Source: Patagioenas fasciata (taxonomy: Eukaryota > Chordata > Aves > Columbiformes > Columbidae). From it: a stretch of 64,000 nucleotides of DNA. How positions within the stretch are numbered: the first letter of the stretch is position 1; each line of letters opens with the position of its first letter. Shown here one piece after another: positions 12,113 to 24,815 of the stretch. The notes under the pieces were generated by a model. That model did not search any database and was not told the DNA's origin. It saw only the letters and a list, made by a program, of their open reading frames with translations. The DNA is taken from NCBI RefSeq assembly GCF_037038585.1, contig NC_092541.1, positions 4,839,445 through 4,903,444 of the forward strand, read 5' to 3'. A program made the translations under genes and the position numbers.

Positions 12113-12354
12113 CTTTGTCCAGGACGGGCCCAAAGATGGCCAGGCTGTCATCGATGGTGGTGCAGTTCCAGCGGCGGCCCCGAAACTGGTGCTGGCACTC
12201 CTGGATGCCCAACTTCACACCCTCGGCCACGCTGGGCATGATCTCGATGTAGTTGCGGCAGAAGCGGAGCTGCTTGGGGACGAGGCCGGGGATGGAGCCG
12301 CAGAGGATGGGCTGGGACCCCAGGGAGCTGTACTGCTGACCTAGTGCGAGGGAC
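12113..12354 (-). CDS. WNT3: WNT3 coding exon 2
   Basis: This 242-base exon encodes the end of codon 27, residues 28-107 and one base of codon 108, starting SLALGQQYSSLGSQP and ending IFGPVLDK. It forms the start of the mature N-terminal domain, the helical part that helps hold the palmitoleoylated hairpin. The conserved N-glycosylation site NCTT is present at Asn90, along with the Wnt-typical stretch RRWNC and cysteines in QECQHQF and FCRNY. The acceptor is a pyrimidine-rich tract ending GGTTGCAG; the donor is AAAG followed by GTAAAG. The phases (2 in, 1 out) match exons 1 and 3. A CR1 copy begins only about 640 bases upstream in intron 1 (12995), but the exon and its splice signals are intact. 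Confidence 0.97.
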
Positions 12355-12994
12355 CTGCAACCGAGAGATGAGAGTGTGACATTTGGGACACCAGGCGGGA
12401 CTGCCCGTCCTGTCCCTGCGACAGTCACAGAGGGAATGTGGTGAGCCAAGGTGAACCAATAGTTGAGGGAGATAAAGTACTGAAAAAGAGGGATTTCATA
12501 AGAAAATAAGAGACTTCCTACTGAATAGCAACAATGTGAAAAGGGCTTTCACACCAGGAGACACTCTGGTCCTTTGTGGCACAGAGGGAGGGACTCAGCT
12601 CCTCACATGGAGGAACCCGGAGCCATTCCATGTACTCCCATGTCTGAGCCATCCCCATGGGGCTGCTGGATCTGACAAAGGACCTGCAAGGTGCTGTTTC
12701 TGAGGACAGAACACCTGGAGGCTGGGTTCTCTCAGCTGTCAGGCAACATTGAGTGAGGGTTTCTGAATTGTGCACAAAGTGGGAAGTGTCCTGTCCATTG
12801 TCAAGTTCATCAGAAGAGGGATCACCATTTGCTGGAGAGGGGCTGCTCTGGGGTCAGTCATGTCAATGCCACACGTGCCAGGCTGTCCTGACATCTGTGC
12901 AGATGCTCCCAGTAGAAACTGAACCACCATGGTTCCACCATGATAGACATCAGCCTCTAGATGCAGCTGTGATCTGAGCTGATGTGCTGGTGGA

Positions 12995-14905
12995 TTCATA
13001 GAATCATAGAATTACAGAATTATTTAGGTTGGAAAAGAGCCTTAAGATCATCAAGTCCAACTGTTACTCAAACACTGCAAAGTCCAGCACTAAACCATAT
13101 CCCTAAGCACCACATCACCAGGTCTGTCCAGCCCTCCAGGGATGGTGACTCCAGCACTGCCCTGGGCAGCCTGTTCCAATGCCCCACAGCCCTTTGGGGA
13201 AGAAATTGTTCCCCACATCCAACCCCAGCCTCCCCTGGCGCAACTTGAGGCCGTTTCCTCTGCTCCTGGCGCTTGTTCCTGGGGAGCAGAGCCCGACCCC
13301 CCTGGCTCCAAGCTCCTTTCAGGCAGTTCAGAGATCAGAAGGTCTCCCCTCAGCTCCTGTTCTCCAGCTGAACCCCCCAGGTCCCTCAGCCGCTCCCATC
13401 ACACTTGTGCTCCAGCCCCTCACCAGCTCCGTTCCCTTCTCTCCACTCGCTCCAGCACCTCAAGGGTTTTCTTGGTGTGAGAGGCCCAGCTCTGCCCCCA
13501 GGGTTGGCGGTTTGGCCTCCCCAGGTCCCAGCACAGGTTCGGTCACTGCCCTGGGCCTGCTGGCCACACCAGTGCTGGTACCAGCCAGGGTCCTGTGGCC
13601 TCTTGGCCGCACTGGCTCTTGTTCAGCCGCTGGCACCAACACCCTCAGCTCCTTTTCCAGCTGTTCTTCCCTGAGCCTGCAGCACTCATCGCGTTGTTGT
13701 GCCCCAAGTGCAGGACCTGGCACTTGGCCTTGTTGAACCTCAGACAACTGGCCTCAGCCCAATGATCCAGCCAGTCCAGATTCCTCTGTATGGCCTTCCT
13801 ACCCTCCAGCAGATTGACATTCCCACACAACTTGGTGTCATCTGCAAAGTTACTGAGGGTGCACTCGATCCTCTCCTCCAGATCATTGATAGAGAGATTA
13901 AACAGAACTGGCCCCAATACTGAGCCCTGGGGACACCAGTTGTGACCAGCTGGATTTGGCTCCGTTCACCACAACACTTTGGGACTGGCCATCCAGCCAG
14001 TTCTTTATCCATCACAGATACACCCACCCAGGCCGTGAGCTGCAGCTTCTCCAGGAGAACTCTGTGGGATATGGTGTCAAAGGCTTTACTGAAGTCCAGG
14101 TAGACAAGATCCAAGTAGACTTTCACTCATGCGCTAAGCAGGTCACCTTGTCATAGATGGAGATCAGGTTGGTAAAGCAGGACCTGCCTTTCATAAACCC
14201 ATGCTGACTGGTTCTCGGTTGTCTTGTATGTGCTGTGTGATGTCACTCAGCACTGAGGTCAGACTGACAGGTCTTTTATGCCCTGGATCCTCCTTCCGGC
14301 CCTTCTTGTAGATCGACGTCACATTTGCCAATTTCCAGTAAACTGGGACCTCCCAGGACTGCTGATAAATGATAGGAAGTGGCCTGGTGAGCACCCCTGA
14401 CAGCTCTCTCAGCACCCTTGAGTGGATCCCATCTGGCCCTATAGACCTGTGTGTGTCTAAGTGGTGTAGCAGGTCACCAACCAGTTACCCTTGGATTGTG
14501 GGGGTTCATTCAGCTCCATGTCCCTCTCTTCCAGCTCAGGGAGTGTGCACCTGGAGAACAACTGGTTGACTGAAGCAAAGGAGCCATTATCTCAGCCTCA
14601 GCCTTTTCCTCATCCTTTGTCACTGTTTCCCCCCACATCCATCAAAGGATGGAGATTCTTCTTCATCCTCCTTTTGTTGCTCATGTATTTATAGAAACAT
14701 TTTTGTTGCCTTCTACGGAGGTAGCCAGATTAAGTTCTAGTTGGGCTTTGGCCCTTCTAATTTTCTCCCTGCACAACATCATGACATCTTTGTAGTCCTT
14801 CTGAGTCACCTGTCCCTCTTCCAAAGGTCATAAACTCTCCTTCCTTTGCTGAGTTCCAGCCAAACTTACCTCTCTGTTCAGACAGGTTGGTCTTCTTACC
14901 CACCG
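12995..14905 (-). mobile_element. Long CR1 LINE with decayed reverse transcriptase
   Basis: On the plus strand this starts at the inverted octamer tail (CATAGAATCATAGAATTACAG) and continues at least to 14905, the longest CR1 in the window. In minus-strand frames the ORF2 protein is still recognisable in pieces: a linker before the RT (14905-14420), the N-terminal RT fingers with WKLANVTSIYKKGRKEDPG (14415-14191), motif A with YLDFSKAFDTISHRVLL (14126-14000), and the catalytic FADDTKL motif (about 13840). The pieces lie in different frames separated by stops and frame changes, so it is dead. The 5' (endonuclease) part is missing or unrecognisable beyond 14905. Its 3' 500 bases closely match the copies at 18076 and 20875. 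Confidence 0.9.
13645..14415 (-). pseudogene. CR1 ORF2 reverse transcriptase remnant
   Basis: This is the RT part of the CR1 copy above, given separately as a broken coding region. Three minus-strand frames together cover the fingers (KKGRKEDPG, RPVSLTSV), motif A (FSKAFD), GVPRGS-like sequence degenerated to [10 protein letters not shown], and the FADD active site followed by the thumb start ([16 protein letters not shown]). Frameshifts occur near 14130-14190 and near 13900. No functional enzyme is encoded. Confidence 0.85.
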
Positions 14906-16842
14906 GCTGGTCTTTCAGCACACGGGGATGGAAAATGTCCCCGCTCTCGCAGACAGACTGCAGTCTCAGGGGGTGGCACGCTGTGAGATGCTCTTTGCAC
15001 AGTGGTGGAGGTCAAGTTCATATTCGGTGTCAGAGTCCTCAAGGATGTACCTGCAGCAGTGGTTTCTCACCGCAGTGGTGGTGGAGGGTTGGCCTGGTGT
15101 GCTGGCCATGAGCTCCACACCATGTCGTACATGCAGGTTAGTTGTTCCATAGCTCACCACTGTTAAACCTGTCTTAATTTTTATGCGGATGAGCAGTTCA
15201 GTCCCTCAGGGAGCCCACATAAAGCAGCAGTGGCCTCAAGGGAGTAAGAGCTGGGGCTTCCCATGGAGTTCTGAGGAACTCCTGTGAGGATCCCTCCTCC
15301 CATTCAACCACAGACTTGATCAAATGCCTTCTTCAAACCCCCAAGCCATCTCACAACAGACTCCTCTGCCTGGAAGGCCTGACCAGAGATGTGCAATCAG
15401 TTTTGGTCCATCTATTTTGAGGCTGGAGTTGTGATCTGTTCCATGAGACAAGTCCCTGGGGAGGGTGGAGGCTGCTCATGGTCACACACCCAGCTGGTGA
15501 CGTTGCTTACCCGGGTACAGGCATCTGTCTGCTTTTGATGACCCACTCCAAGCTTTCCCACCTTTTCTTCCTCTTTTGCAAGGTCTCCATAATTCCTAAA
15601 TGTCTGCTCGTCATCTTTCTTGTTGATGATTACTGAGAGCACCTTGTCTCCATTCATCACCTAATTTCATTTTTTGTTCTCATGTCAATGAACTTGTGAT
15701 TTTCCCACTACTGAACTTTCTTAGACAGATATCAGAAATCTCATTCCTCTTGGCCCATCAGCCCCATCTGCCCAGTAGTCCTGGGAAGACACACAGGTCA
15801 GGGTGCTGTGCCTGAAGTGTTGCAGCTCTGCTTTGACCTCCTGGGTCTCATGGACCAACGATTTCCTTATATAATGGCTGAGATGTGAAGATGAAACAGA
15901 ACCTGTTTGAAATCCAGGTTGGAGACCCCCAGGGCACATCTTGGCTCTGACACAGAAGTCACATGTGCTAATGGGGAGGAAGCAAGTACACTAGGAGAGG
16001 AGGTATCACAAGGGGAATTTTGGGCTAGACGGAGGACATGAACAATTTTTAAAACACAAAACACAACTCCAAGGCTGCCAACTGCAGGGGTGACAGACCC
16101 CACACTCCCCTGTCTTCCTTTCAATGCCAGCATCCTTGCTTGCTGCCTGACCTTGAGCTTCTCCCATCATACCAAAGGGAAACAGCCATTTCGTATCCTG
16201 GCTCCACTGCCACAGCTTTACCCATGGAAGGTGATGGACACGTTTTCCCAGCATCAGCTCGCACACACGAGGGCAGGAGCTGTAAAAGTGAGACAGCTCT
16301 GCTTGGCTGGGAGACTCCTTTCATCGCCGCGTGTCCGAGTGTGAGCAGACAGATGTGCACATAAAGGTAGTGCAGTGCACAATACAAGGAGCACGAGTGC
16401 CAATGGCAAACGCATGGGAAATCCCTTTTCTCTTTCTCTGCCTAATCCCTTAAATCTCTCAGGAGTCCCGACACTGTCTGTCAGGCCAGTGACTCCTTTT
16501 GTTCCCATCTGATAGTGCCAGACATAGCAGAGCCGTGGATCCAGCAGCCTCGAGTTGACTCTGCCTGGTTCCCATCGGTCTGGGGTGAGCTTTTGGAGCA
16601 GATTCTCTTTCTGCAATTGCTGGCGGGGGCATCTTGAAGAGGTGACTCATGTCTTCCTATTGCCTCAGCATGGAAGATACTGTGGCCACCCTCTCAACTT
16701 CATCCTTCCTACAGAGATGGTCAGCAAACTCATCTTCTGTTTGGGCCACTGGTTGGAAAGACACACGGTATCGAGAAAAATTAGACCCAGCAGTATTTGA
16801 GAGTAGCAGAATTTAGGCAGATTAGAACTGTGCCAAGATTAC
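14906..16842. other. Intron 1 stretch without recognised features
   Basis: Upstream of the long CR1 (in its own orientation) and before the next CR1 terminus. The first 250 bases may be further CR1 5' sequence but I could not match them. No exon was seen. Confidence 0.5.
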
Positions 16843-16932
16843 GGAATCACACAGAATCACAGAATGTTAGGGATTGGAAGGGACCTCGAAAGATCATCTA
16901 GTCCAATCCCCCTGCCAGAGCAGGAACGCCAT
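16843..16932 (-). mobile_element. CR1 3' terminal fragment
   Basis: GGAATCACACAGAATCACAGAATGTTAGGGATTGGAAGGGACC-type terminus followed by ATCATCTAGTCCAATCCCCCTGCCAG. This is the last 90 or so bases of a CR1 in minus orientation; the upstream body is not recognisable. Confidence 0.75.
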
Positions 16933-18075
16933 ACAAAAAGGAGTTGTTAGGATGAACACTAAGAAAGGTTTCCTGCCAGTGAGAGCAAGAGCTGATAGGA
17001 CATTTGTTCTCCAGCAGGAGACGGGAAGCGGCACAGCTCAGAGCCCTCGGGACTGGGCTGCCCACCCCAGCTGGGCTTCACCAGCCAGAGACAACCTCGA
17101 TGAGCTGCTCCGTCTGCGGAGCAGAGGGGTTGAAATCTCCGCTGGGGTGATGCTCTGCTTGGCTGCTCTCTGGCAAGAAAGCAGCTGCTTGGGAAGAGGT
17201 GCCTCCCTCCTCTGCTGTGCGCGCAGGGCTGACCCAGAGGGGTTGGTCACACATTTCATGTTCCAGTTTCATAATTAAAAAAAAAAAAGGAGAGTGCCAG
17301 GAGAGCAACAGCTTCCTGGGAAACAATCTGGTGTGGCCACCCCTTCCTGTCCCTTCTGCAATCCCATACACTTATTGTCATCATTCATGAATCCCGGGAG
17401 CCCAGCTGGACAGACAGAAACCTGGGATTTTTTTTCCTATCTCAGCCCTAGAAAATATTGACATTTGTGTGACAAGTGTACTACAACCTCCAACGAGCTC
17501 CAAAGCGGGGCAGCATCTGTGCTTGCTGTCACTACCTGAGGCCAGCACTGCAGCTTTTGACTTACAAATACGGGGAGAAAATTCCTGGGATGTGCTGCTA
17601 AGGGACTGTTTTGTAGCTCTGAACTCAGCAGCTGCAAGAAGACACCACCAGCTCTGTGGCAGGAGAGCTCCAGGCCATAGATCTGTGTGTCTCCAAGGGT
17701 GCATCTTGTGCCACAGAGCTGGACACTCCCTGCATTGCAACTCTTCTTGCCCCTCCTGAAGGATCTCCTACAAAAGTGTAGACAGGCCATAGGGATCCTG
17801 TACCTCACTCTGCCATTTCCCTTGACAAAATTGTTAGAAAGAGCTTTACCTCATCATCTCTGGAGCCTCAGCACACCTGGAGATCCACAGAGAAATACAC
17901 GGCTGTGAGCACTGCACAGAAGATGCTGGTGATGGTGACTCCGATGATGGAGCAAGGTCACAGCAACCGCTGTGCCTATGGGACACGCAGGTGAGTGAGT
18001 ACCATGTGCTCACAGACTCAGCTTTCCTTGGGCTCCCTCCTGTCCCAGAGCTGGAGCAGAACTGTACCAAGAGTA

Positions 18076-18655
18076 CCCTGGTGTGCATCAAGAATAGTGT
18101 GGCCAGCAGGCCCGGGGCAGTGACCGTCCCTGTGCTGGGACCTGGGGAGGACAAACCGCCAATCCTGGGGGCAGTTCTGGGCCCCTCACGCCAAGAAAAC
18201 CCTTGAGGTGCTGGAGCGAGTGGAGAGAAGGGAACGGAGCTGGTGAGGGGCTGGAGCACAAGTGTGATGGGAGCGGCTGAGGGAGCTGGGGGGTTCAGCT
18301 GGAGAACAGGAGCTGAGGGGAGACCTTCTGATCTCTGAACTGCCTGAAAGGAGCTTGGAGCCAGGGGGGTCGGGCTCTGCTCCCCAGGAACAAGCGCCAG
18401 GAGCAGAGGAAACGGCCTCAAGTTGCACCAGGGGAGGTTGAGGTTGGATGTGGGGAACAATTTCTTCCCCAAAGGGCTGTGGGGCATTGGAACAGGCTGC
18501 CCAGGGCAGTGCTGGAGTCACCATCCCTGGAGGGCTGGACAGACCAGACAAGGTTCTCAGGGACATGGGATAGTGCTAGAGTTAGGTTATGACTGGACTT
18601 GAAAATCTTAACGGTCTTTTCTAACCAAAATGATCCTGTGATTCTGTGATTCTAA
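18076..18655 (+). mobile_element. CR1 LINE fragment (young subfamily)
   Basis: It begins CCCTGGTGTGCATCAAGAAT, contains the conserved GAACAAGCGCCAGGAGCAGAGG and GGGGAACAATTTCTTCCCCAAAGG blocks, and ends with GATCCTGTGATTCTGTGATTCT. From 18095 to 18546 it differs from 21225-21676 at only about nine positions by eye, offset 3130 bases in the same orientation. Confidence 0.92.
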
Positions 18656-19477
18656 GAGCCAGGTCCCTTCAGGGCTTTGCTATGTGAGTGCTGGATGGTC
18701 ACGACACCATCACTTTCTCTCTTTTTATCTACATCAATTAAACAACAACTGCTCTTCCAAAATACCTTGAGAGCCACAGCTAGCAGCACTCCTGGAGGGC
18801 TCCAAGGACCTGGTAGAAATGAGGCTCTTTTGAACCATGATATTTCCTCCCACTGCTGCATAATGTCACAAGGCAAATGTCTGTCCTGCTTGTGCCCTCT
18901 AACGTCTTCTCCAGGCCCCATATCAATCCTGCAATTCTTAGAATGCATTAGGAAAACTATGAATCAGCAGGAGAAAACCAGATCACAGTTCAGATCTTGT
19001 TTGCCACCCGCTGTCTTGGAGAAAACCTTTCTCTGCCTGCAAGGTTTTTCATTGTACTATTTTTAGACATATTTGGCATTTTCCAGTTCTGGGCTATGTT
19101 CTGCTTAAAATGGACAATTGTACCGGCTGGCATCCCACTGTTCTGCAGTGCAGAGTGGTTCAGGGGTGAATCATTGAAATGCACATCGGGAGCCAGGAGT
19201 TTTCATGCTGCCTCTTTCTCTTTATTTAGTGCTATATGAGATGAGCCTTTCCCAGTTCTCACAAATGTTGCCCTTTCCCCCCTTCCTTGCAGAGACACCA
19301 TCACACATACACTTGCTTCTCAGGTGAGTAAAGGGCTGTGCAAGCAGAGTTTGCAATAAAGAGGTTGAATAAAAACCTCCCAGCTGGAGAGCCAGACCCT
19401 GTTCGTTTTGTTATGGAACATTTTGAACTCTGCCTGGCTCTGCCTGATACAATGCCCAAAGTGGCAGATGTTCATTT

Positions 19478-19744
19478 TGTTAGGACAAGGGGTCATGGTT
19501 TTAAACCAAAAAAAAGGGTAGATTTAGGTTGGACATAAGAAATTATTTTAGGATGATGGTGGTGAGAGCCTGGCCCAGGTTGGCCAGAGAGGTGGTGGAT
19601 GAACCATCCCTGGAGACATCCCAGGCCAGGCTGGACGGGGCTCTGAGCAACCTGAGCTGGTGAAGATGTCCCTGCTCATGGCAGGGGGGGCACTGGGGGA
19701 GCTGGGAAGGTCCCTTCAACACAGACCATTCTATGATTCTATGC
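19478..19744 (+). mobile_element. CR1 LINE 3' fragment
   Basis: It starts TTGTTAGGACAAGGGGTCATGG and contains the GAGAGCCTGGCCCAGGTTGGCC block. It ends CATTCTATGATTCTATG. Same subfamily as the copies at 1213, 7565 and 34420. Confidence 0.9.
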
Positions 19745-20874
19745 TCAGAGATCATGAAGCTCACCCCAACTTTGTCAGAGGTGTCCTTAGAGGTGAACAA
19801 GTGCCTCCAGCTGCTAACCCTGTTCTGCTGTCTGACCTTTGAGGGGGTACAGTATCTGGTAGAATATTAATCTATTTTAATTCTTGTAATTTGCTGACTA
19901 CAGCCCTTTGTGAACAGGGTAAGACACAAATTCTTGGGTTTGTCTGAAGATCAAGAGCAGCAAGAGGGAAATTTTTGCAAGTCAAAGCATGCAATATATA
20001 TGCACGTATGAGCTTGAGAAATGCCAGGTCTTGAGTGAATACGGAGATCAGACAAAAAGATGACAGAATTCAAATAAGGAACATAGTAGTTTACTGGGGA
20101 ACTGGATAACTTTAATGAATACCATGCCTTTGCTCATAAATCACACACTGTTTAACCTCTACTGAACCTGTCTTCAATTTTGAGCTTTTCTGTAGAGTGG
20201 TGGCCCATGTATATTACCGTTACCCCAGACTCTTGACTGAACTTTGCAACCACTTGTGGGGTCTACAAAACAGACAGGATTTTTCCTTTTTTTCTTTTAA
20301 AAAGAGGTTAAACTGCCTAAGCATTAGAGTCTGATCCCCATCCAAGAGCGAGTCCCATGGGCATGAGCAGGGGTGCAGGGTTTTGCTGTATTACTGCTCT
20401 GGAAAGACCCTGTAGACTTTACACACCAGTGGGATTGTGACCTCTTGAACACAGGAGCTTTTATTCCAGTTGGTGTGTTTGAAAATTACCTCATTAAATA
20501 TTGTGTATAAATTACATGATCTGCATAAAATTCAGCAGCCCACAAGGCCAGATTACATCCAATTAAGATTCTCCCTTAATTTAGTCACACCTAAGGGCTA
20601 GAAACCTTTCTAAAACATTCACAAAGGCAAAAGTTCACTTCAGAATCACTCCCAAACTTGTGACTGCTTAGAAATACGCTAAGCATCCCACTGAGAGCTC
20701 TCCCAAAGAGACAGCTCAGGGTATTTATACCCCTCTAGGTTCTGGGTAATTTTTATTGTCCATGCAACCCAGTAGTGCCTCCTTTATGGTTTGTCTCCCA
20801 CCTGCAGCCCTGTTCCAGCAGTCTCTTCTAGGAGGGCTTAATCCTTCCCCAGGCACCTCAGGACACAGATGTTC

Positions 20875-21745
20875 TCACGGGTGGGAATGATCTGGAGGAG
20901 GGGATCAAGTGCACCCTCAGTAACTTTGCAGATGACACCAAGCTGGGTGGGAATGTCGATCTGTTGGAAGGTAGAGAGGCTTTGCAGAGAGATCTGCCCA
21001 GCTGGATTGATGGGCTGAGGCCAATTGTCTGAGGTTCAAAAGGGGCAAGTGCTGGGTCCTGGACTTGGGTCACAACAACCCCATGAATGCTGCAGGCTTG
21101 GGGAAGAGCGGCTGGAAAGTGCCAGGCAGAAAAGGTCCTGGGGGTGTTGGTGCCAGCGGCTGAACCTGAGCCAGCGTGTGCACAGGTGGCCAAGAGGCCA
21201 CAGGACCCTGGCTGGTACCAGCACTGGTGTGGCCAGCAGGCCCAGGGCAGTGACCGAACCTGTGCTGGGACCTGGGGAGGACAAATCGCTAATCCTGGGG
21301 GCAGTTCTGGGCCCCTCACACCAAGAAAACCCTTGAGGTGCTGGAACGAGTGGAGAGAAGGGAACGGAGCTGGTGAGGGGCTGGAGCACAAGTGTGATGG
21401 GAGCGGCTGAGGGAGCTGGGGGGTTCAGCTGGAGAACAGGAGCTGAGGGGAGACCTTCTGATCTCTGAACTGCCTGAAAGGAGCTTGGAGCCAGGGGGGT
21501 CGGGCTCTGCTCCCCAGGAACAAGCGCCAGGAGCAGAGGAAACGGCCTCAAGTTGCGCCAGGGGAGGTTGAGGTTGGATGTGGGGAACAATTTCTTCCCC
21601 AAAGGGCTGTGGGGCATTGGAACAGGCTGCCCAGGGCAGTGCTGGAATCACCATCCCTGGAGGGCTGGACAGACGGACATGAGGTTCTCATGGTCTAGTG
21701 GTGGACTTTGGAGTGTTAACAGCTGGACTTGATGATCAGTACTTT
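20875..21745 (+). mobile_element. CR1 LINE fragment including RT active-site region
   Basis: Plus-strand translation from 20877 reads [20 protein letters not shown], the end of the RT palm with the catalytic FADD box. The 3' part of the element follows, with GGAACAATTTCTTCCCCAAAGG. The frame soon breaks, so this is a 5'-truncated dead copy. The terminal octamers are not clear; the element appears to end near GATGATCAGTACTTTT, where another CR1 fragment begins. Confidence 0.88.
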
Positions 21746-21749
21746 TAAG

Positions 21750-22390
21750 TGTCTTTATCAATGACATAGGCACTGGGATTGAGTGCACCCTCAGCAATTT
21801 TACAGGTGACACCAAGCTGAGTGGTAGAGTTGGCACACCTAAGGGATGGAATGCCATCCAGAAGGACAAGCTCAAGAAGTGGGCTCAAGTGAACCTCGTG
21901 AGGTTCAACAAGACCAAGTGTAAGGTCCTGAACATGGGTTGGGGCAACCTCCATTATCAATCCAGGCTGGGGATAACGAGATGGAGACCAGCCCTGCTGA
22001 GAAGAACTTAATGGTGCTGCTGGGTGAAAGACTGGACATGACCTGGTCATGTGTGCTTGTATCCCAGAAGGTCAGTTGTAACCTGGGCTGCATCAGCAGC
22101 AGTGTGGACAACAGGTGGGAGGTGATTCTGCCCCTCTGGCCTGCTCTGGTGAGACCCCCCTGCAGTGCTGGTCCAGCTCTGGGTCCCCAACACAGGACAC
22201 ACATGGACCTGCTAGAGAGGGGCCAGAGGAGCCCCAGGAATGATCCGAGGCTGGAACAGCTCTGCTGGGAGGACAGGCTGAGAGAGTTGGGGTGTTCAGC
22301 TGAGAAGAGAAGCTCCAGGGAGACCTTAGTGCAGTCTTTCCGGACTTAAAAGGGACCTAGAAGGAAGGTGGGGACAGACTTTTTAAAAAT
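21750..22390 (+). mobile_element. CR1 LINE internal fragment
   Basis: It begins with sequence translating as [24 protein letters not shown], the RT active-site region with Ala-Asp-Asp degraded to Thr-Gly-Asp, and continues through CAGTGCTGGTCCAGCTCTGGG. It stops abruptly at GGGACAGACTTTTTAAAAATAG without the 3' tail. It abuts the previous CR1 head-to-tail, which suggests insertion next to or into an older copy. Confidence 0.82.
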
Positions 22391-24233
22391 AGATGGATTT
22401 TCCACTGCCAACAGTGGTTGTGTGGCCATCTACAAAGTCCTTACTGACTTATCCTCTCTTCAAGTCTGTTGGAAAAGGGAAGGAGTGACCTGCAAAGACC
22501 CTACATTGGCCACTCAAAGCCGAACGGGTGATCTCAGCTCTTGGCTCAGTTCCTGATGCCAATGCCGGGGCTGACCAGGCCACCCTCTGAGGTCCCTGAG
22601 CTGGGGGTCCCCAGCCAGTTTCCTAAGGCTCAAGAAGCCTTGTCCAGATCACTGCTAACTGGGCGCTGGAGCAGGGAGGTGAGTCTGGCAGACACAGCAG
22701 CAGGAAAACCAAGTGCCAGCGAGTGCACGGGTGACAGAGCAGGGGGGAAGAGGCTTGTCCTGTACACAGACTGGCAGAGGCTGGTTTGTTTTAAACTCTG
22801 AGCATTTAATCCCTGAGAGACATAAATGGGAAGGAAGTTAATGGGTGCATTGATATGGCAAAAAGGGAAAGCCAGAGAAGGAAAAAGCCAGGATGAGGCT
22901 CAAGGAAGCATCAAGGTGAGTGTTGGAAGGTGACAGCTGGGGAAGAACTTGCCCTGTTCAGTGTGGATGGGTCTCTGTGAGTGTTTACACTCAGGGGTAT
23001 TTGCCATCACTTCATGTATTTCTCATTCTGTGATTTCAACCATCAAAACATTGCCAAAAGATGCTCAGTAACCACAGAGCGTCCCTCCTAAAGAGGATCT
23101 TCTCGTTTGTGTTTTATTTTCTTCTTCTCTAAAAGTCAGTATCGTCAGTCGGATGTGGTTTCCCTCTTTCCCTTTATAAAGCGCATCCATATTGGGCAGG
23201 TTTAATGAAGCTGTAGGGACATATATAGGGTGCAGGGTAGATGCATAATTAAAACACCCAAACATTTGGTCAGGGCTTATATCATGAGGTGGTTTCTTAG
23301 CTGAAAGTAGGAGTTAGACATGGATGGTGTGGTAACTTTTTTCAATGTCTGAGCCCCAGCTGTGTTGTCTTCAATCTCCCACTGATGTACCAAATAATTT
23401 GTGTTATTTTGCCATCTCAGATGCCTGAATTTTGTAGGTAATGTCTGCTGCTGCTCACACGGCAGGAGGGTGCCCATCTCCAAATTCAGTTCTGCTGGAC
23501 TGATTCTCATGAGCAGCCACAAGGTGCTCACACCCACACCAGGGTGAGCCCATGGGATCCTCCTCAGCTGAGCACATTTGGGTTGGGATGAGCGTACGGC
23601 GTGTGAGAGACGCCTGGCTGAACCCTGTCTCTGCCAAGGAGATACAGGCTTGGCTCCTGAGGGTGCTGTCCCAGCGGTGGGACAGTCATTCTGGGGCAGG
23701 ACCATCTCTTTCTGAAGTTGCTCCCAAGCATGCAGGCTTTGTGAACCCGGTGTTTCCCCCACTGAAGCCTGGTGTGCTCTACCTATGAGGTTAAGAGTCT
23801 TGTTCACACTCATGTTCTCTCCCTCAGGCTAAGGAGCCATCTTGCACAGGAAGAACTTATTTACTGCCACGTCATAATCTAAAACACCTCCAAATGTGGA
23901 ACCTGACCGTCAGTGAGCACCGGCCCATGCGACTCCTGGATATGATGAACCAGTGCCCCTGGGTCTGGCCTGAGCAAAATGTGTCATAGGAATCCCTGTG
24001 CTTCGAAACCACTGGAACAGTCTCAAAGGGAGTTCACAGACCTCCCTGACGCACGGCGCCCCAGGGAGCCCCGCTCTGGTGGGTGCGGGAGGAGGCAGTG
24101 GCCTTTTATCAGTCTGAGCAGGCGCAGAGAGTGGTTGAGATCTTGCTCAAAGACTCAGGGAGTTTTGGGGTTGAGAGGAGAAGAGCAAATGCAGAATAGA
24201 AGTTGAAGGTGTCCAGCTGTGAAGGATGTTTCC
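22391..24233. other. Intron 1 stretch without recognised features
   Basis: Unique-looking sequence between two CR1 copies; short open frames only, none with recognisable homology. Confidence 0.5.
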
Positions 24234-24815
24234 ATAGAATCACAGAATGGTTTGAATTGGAAGGGACCTTAAAGAGCATCTCATTCAAACCCCCCTGCCA
24301 TGGGCAGGGACACCTCCCACCAGACCAAGCTGCTCAAAGCCCTGTCCAACATGGCCTTGAACACTTCTAGGGATGGGACATCCACAGCTTCTCTGGGCAA
24401 CCTGTTGCTGTGCCTCACCATCCTCATGGGGAAGAATTTCTTCCTCATAGCTAATCTAAATCTCCCCTCTCTCAGTTTAAAGCCATCACCCCTTGTCCTA
24501 TTGCTACAGGTCCTTGTAAAAAGTCCCTCTCCAGCTTTCTTGTAGGCCCACATTAGGTACAGAAAGGTCTCCCGGGAGCCTTCTCTTCTCCAGGCTGAAC
24601 AACCCCAGCTCTCTCAGCCTGTCTTCACAGGGGAGGTGCTTCAGCCTTCTGACCATCTTCGTGGCCCCCTCTGGACTTGCTCCAACAGGTCCATGTCCTT
24701 CTCACGTTGGGGGCCCCAGCGCAGGACGCAGCACTGCAGATGGGCTTTAAAGAGAGCAGAGTAGAGGGCGAGAGTCACCTCCCTTGACCTGTTGGTCACA
24801 CTTCTTCCTTTTCAC
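24234..24815 (-). mobile_element. CR1 LINE fragment
   Basis: Inverted tail ATAGAATCACAGAATGG, then GGACACCTCCCACCAGACCAAG, CATCACCCCTTGTCCTATTGC and the TCTTCTCCAGGCTGAACAACCC block, ending near CACCTCCCTTGACCTG. A different, older-looking subfamily from the 18-21 kb copies. Confidence 0.88.

Noticed and set aside
13142..21654. Several 100-210 codon Pro/Ser-rich frames near 13.2, 18.2 and 21.3 kb
   Set aside because: They are antisense or off-frame readings of the CR1 3' region, and the same peptide recurs in each CR1 copy.
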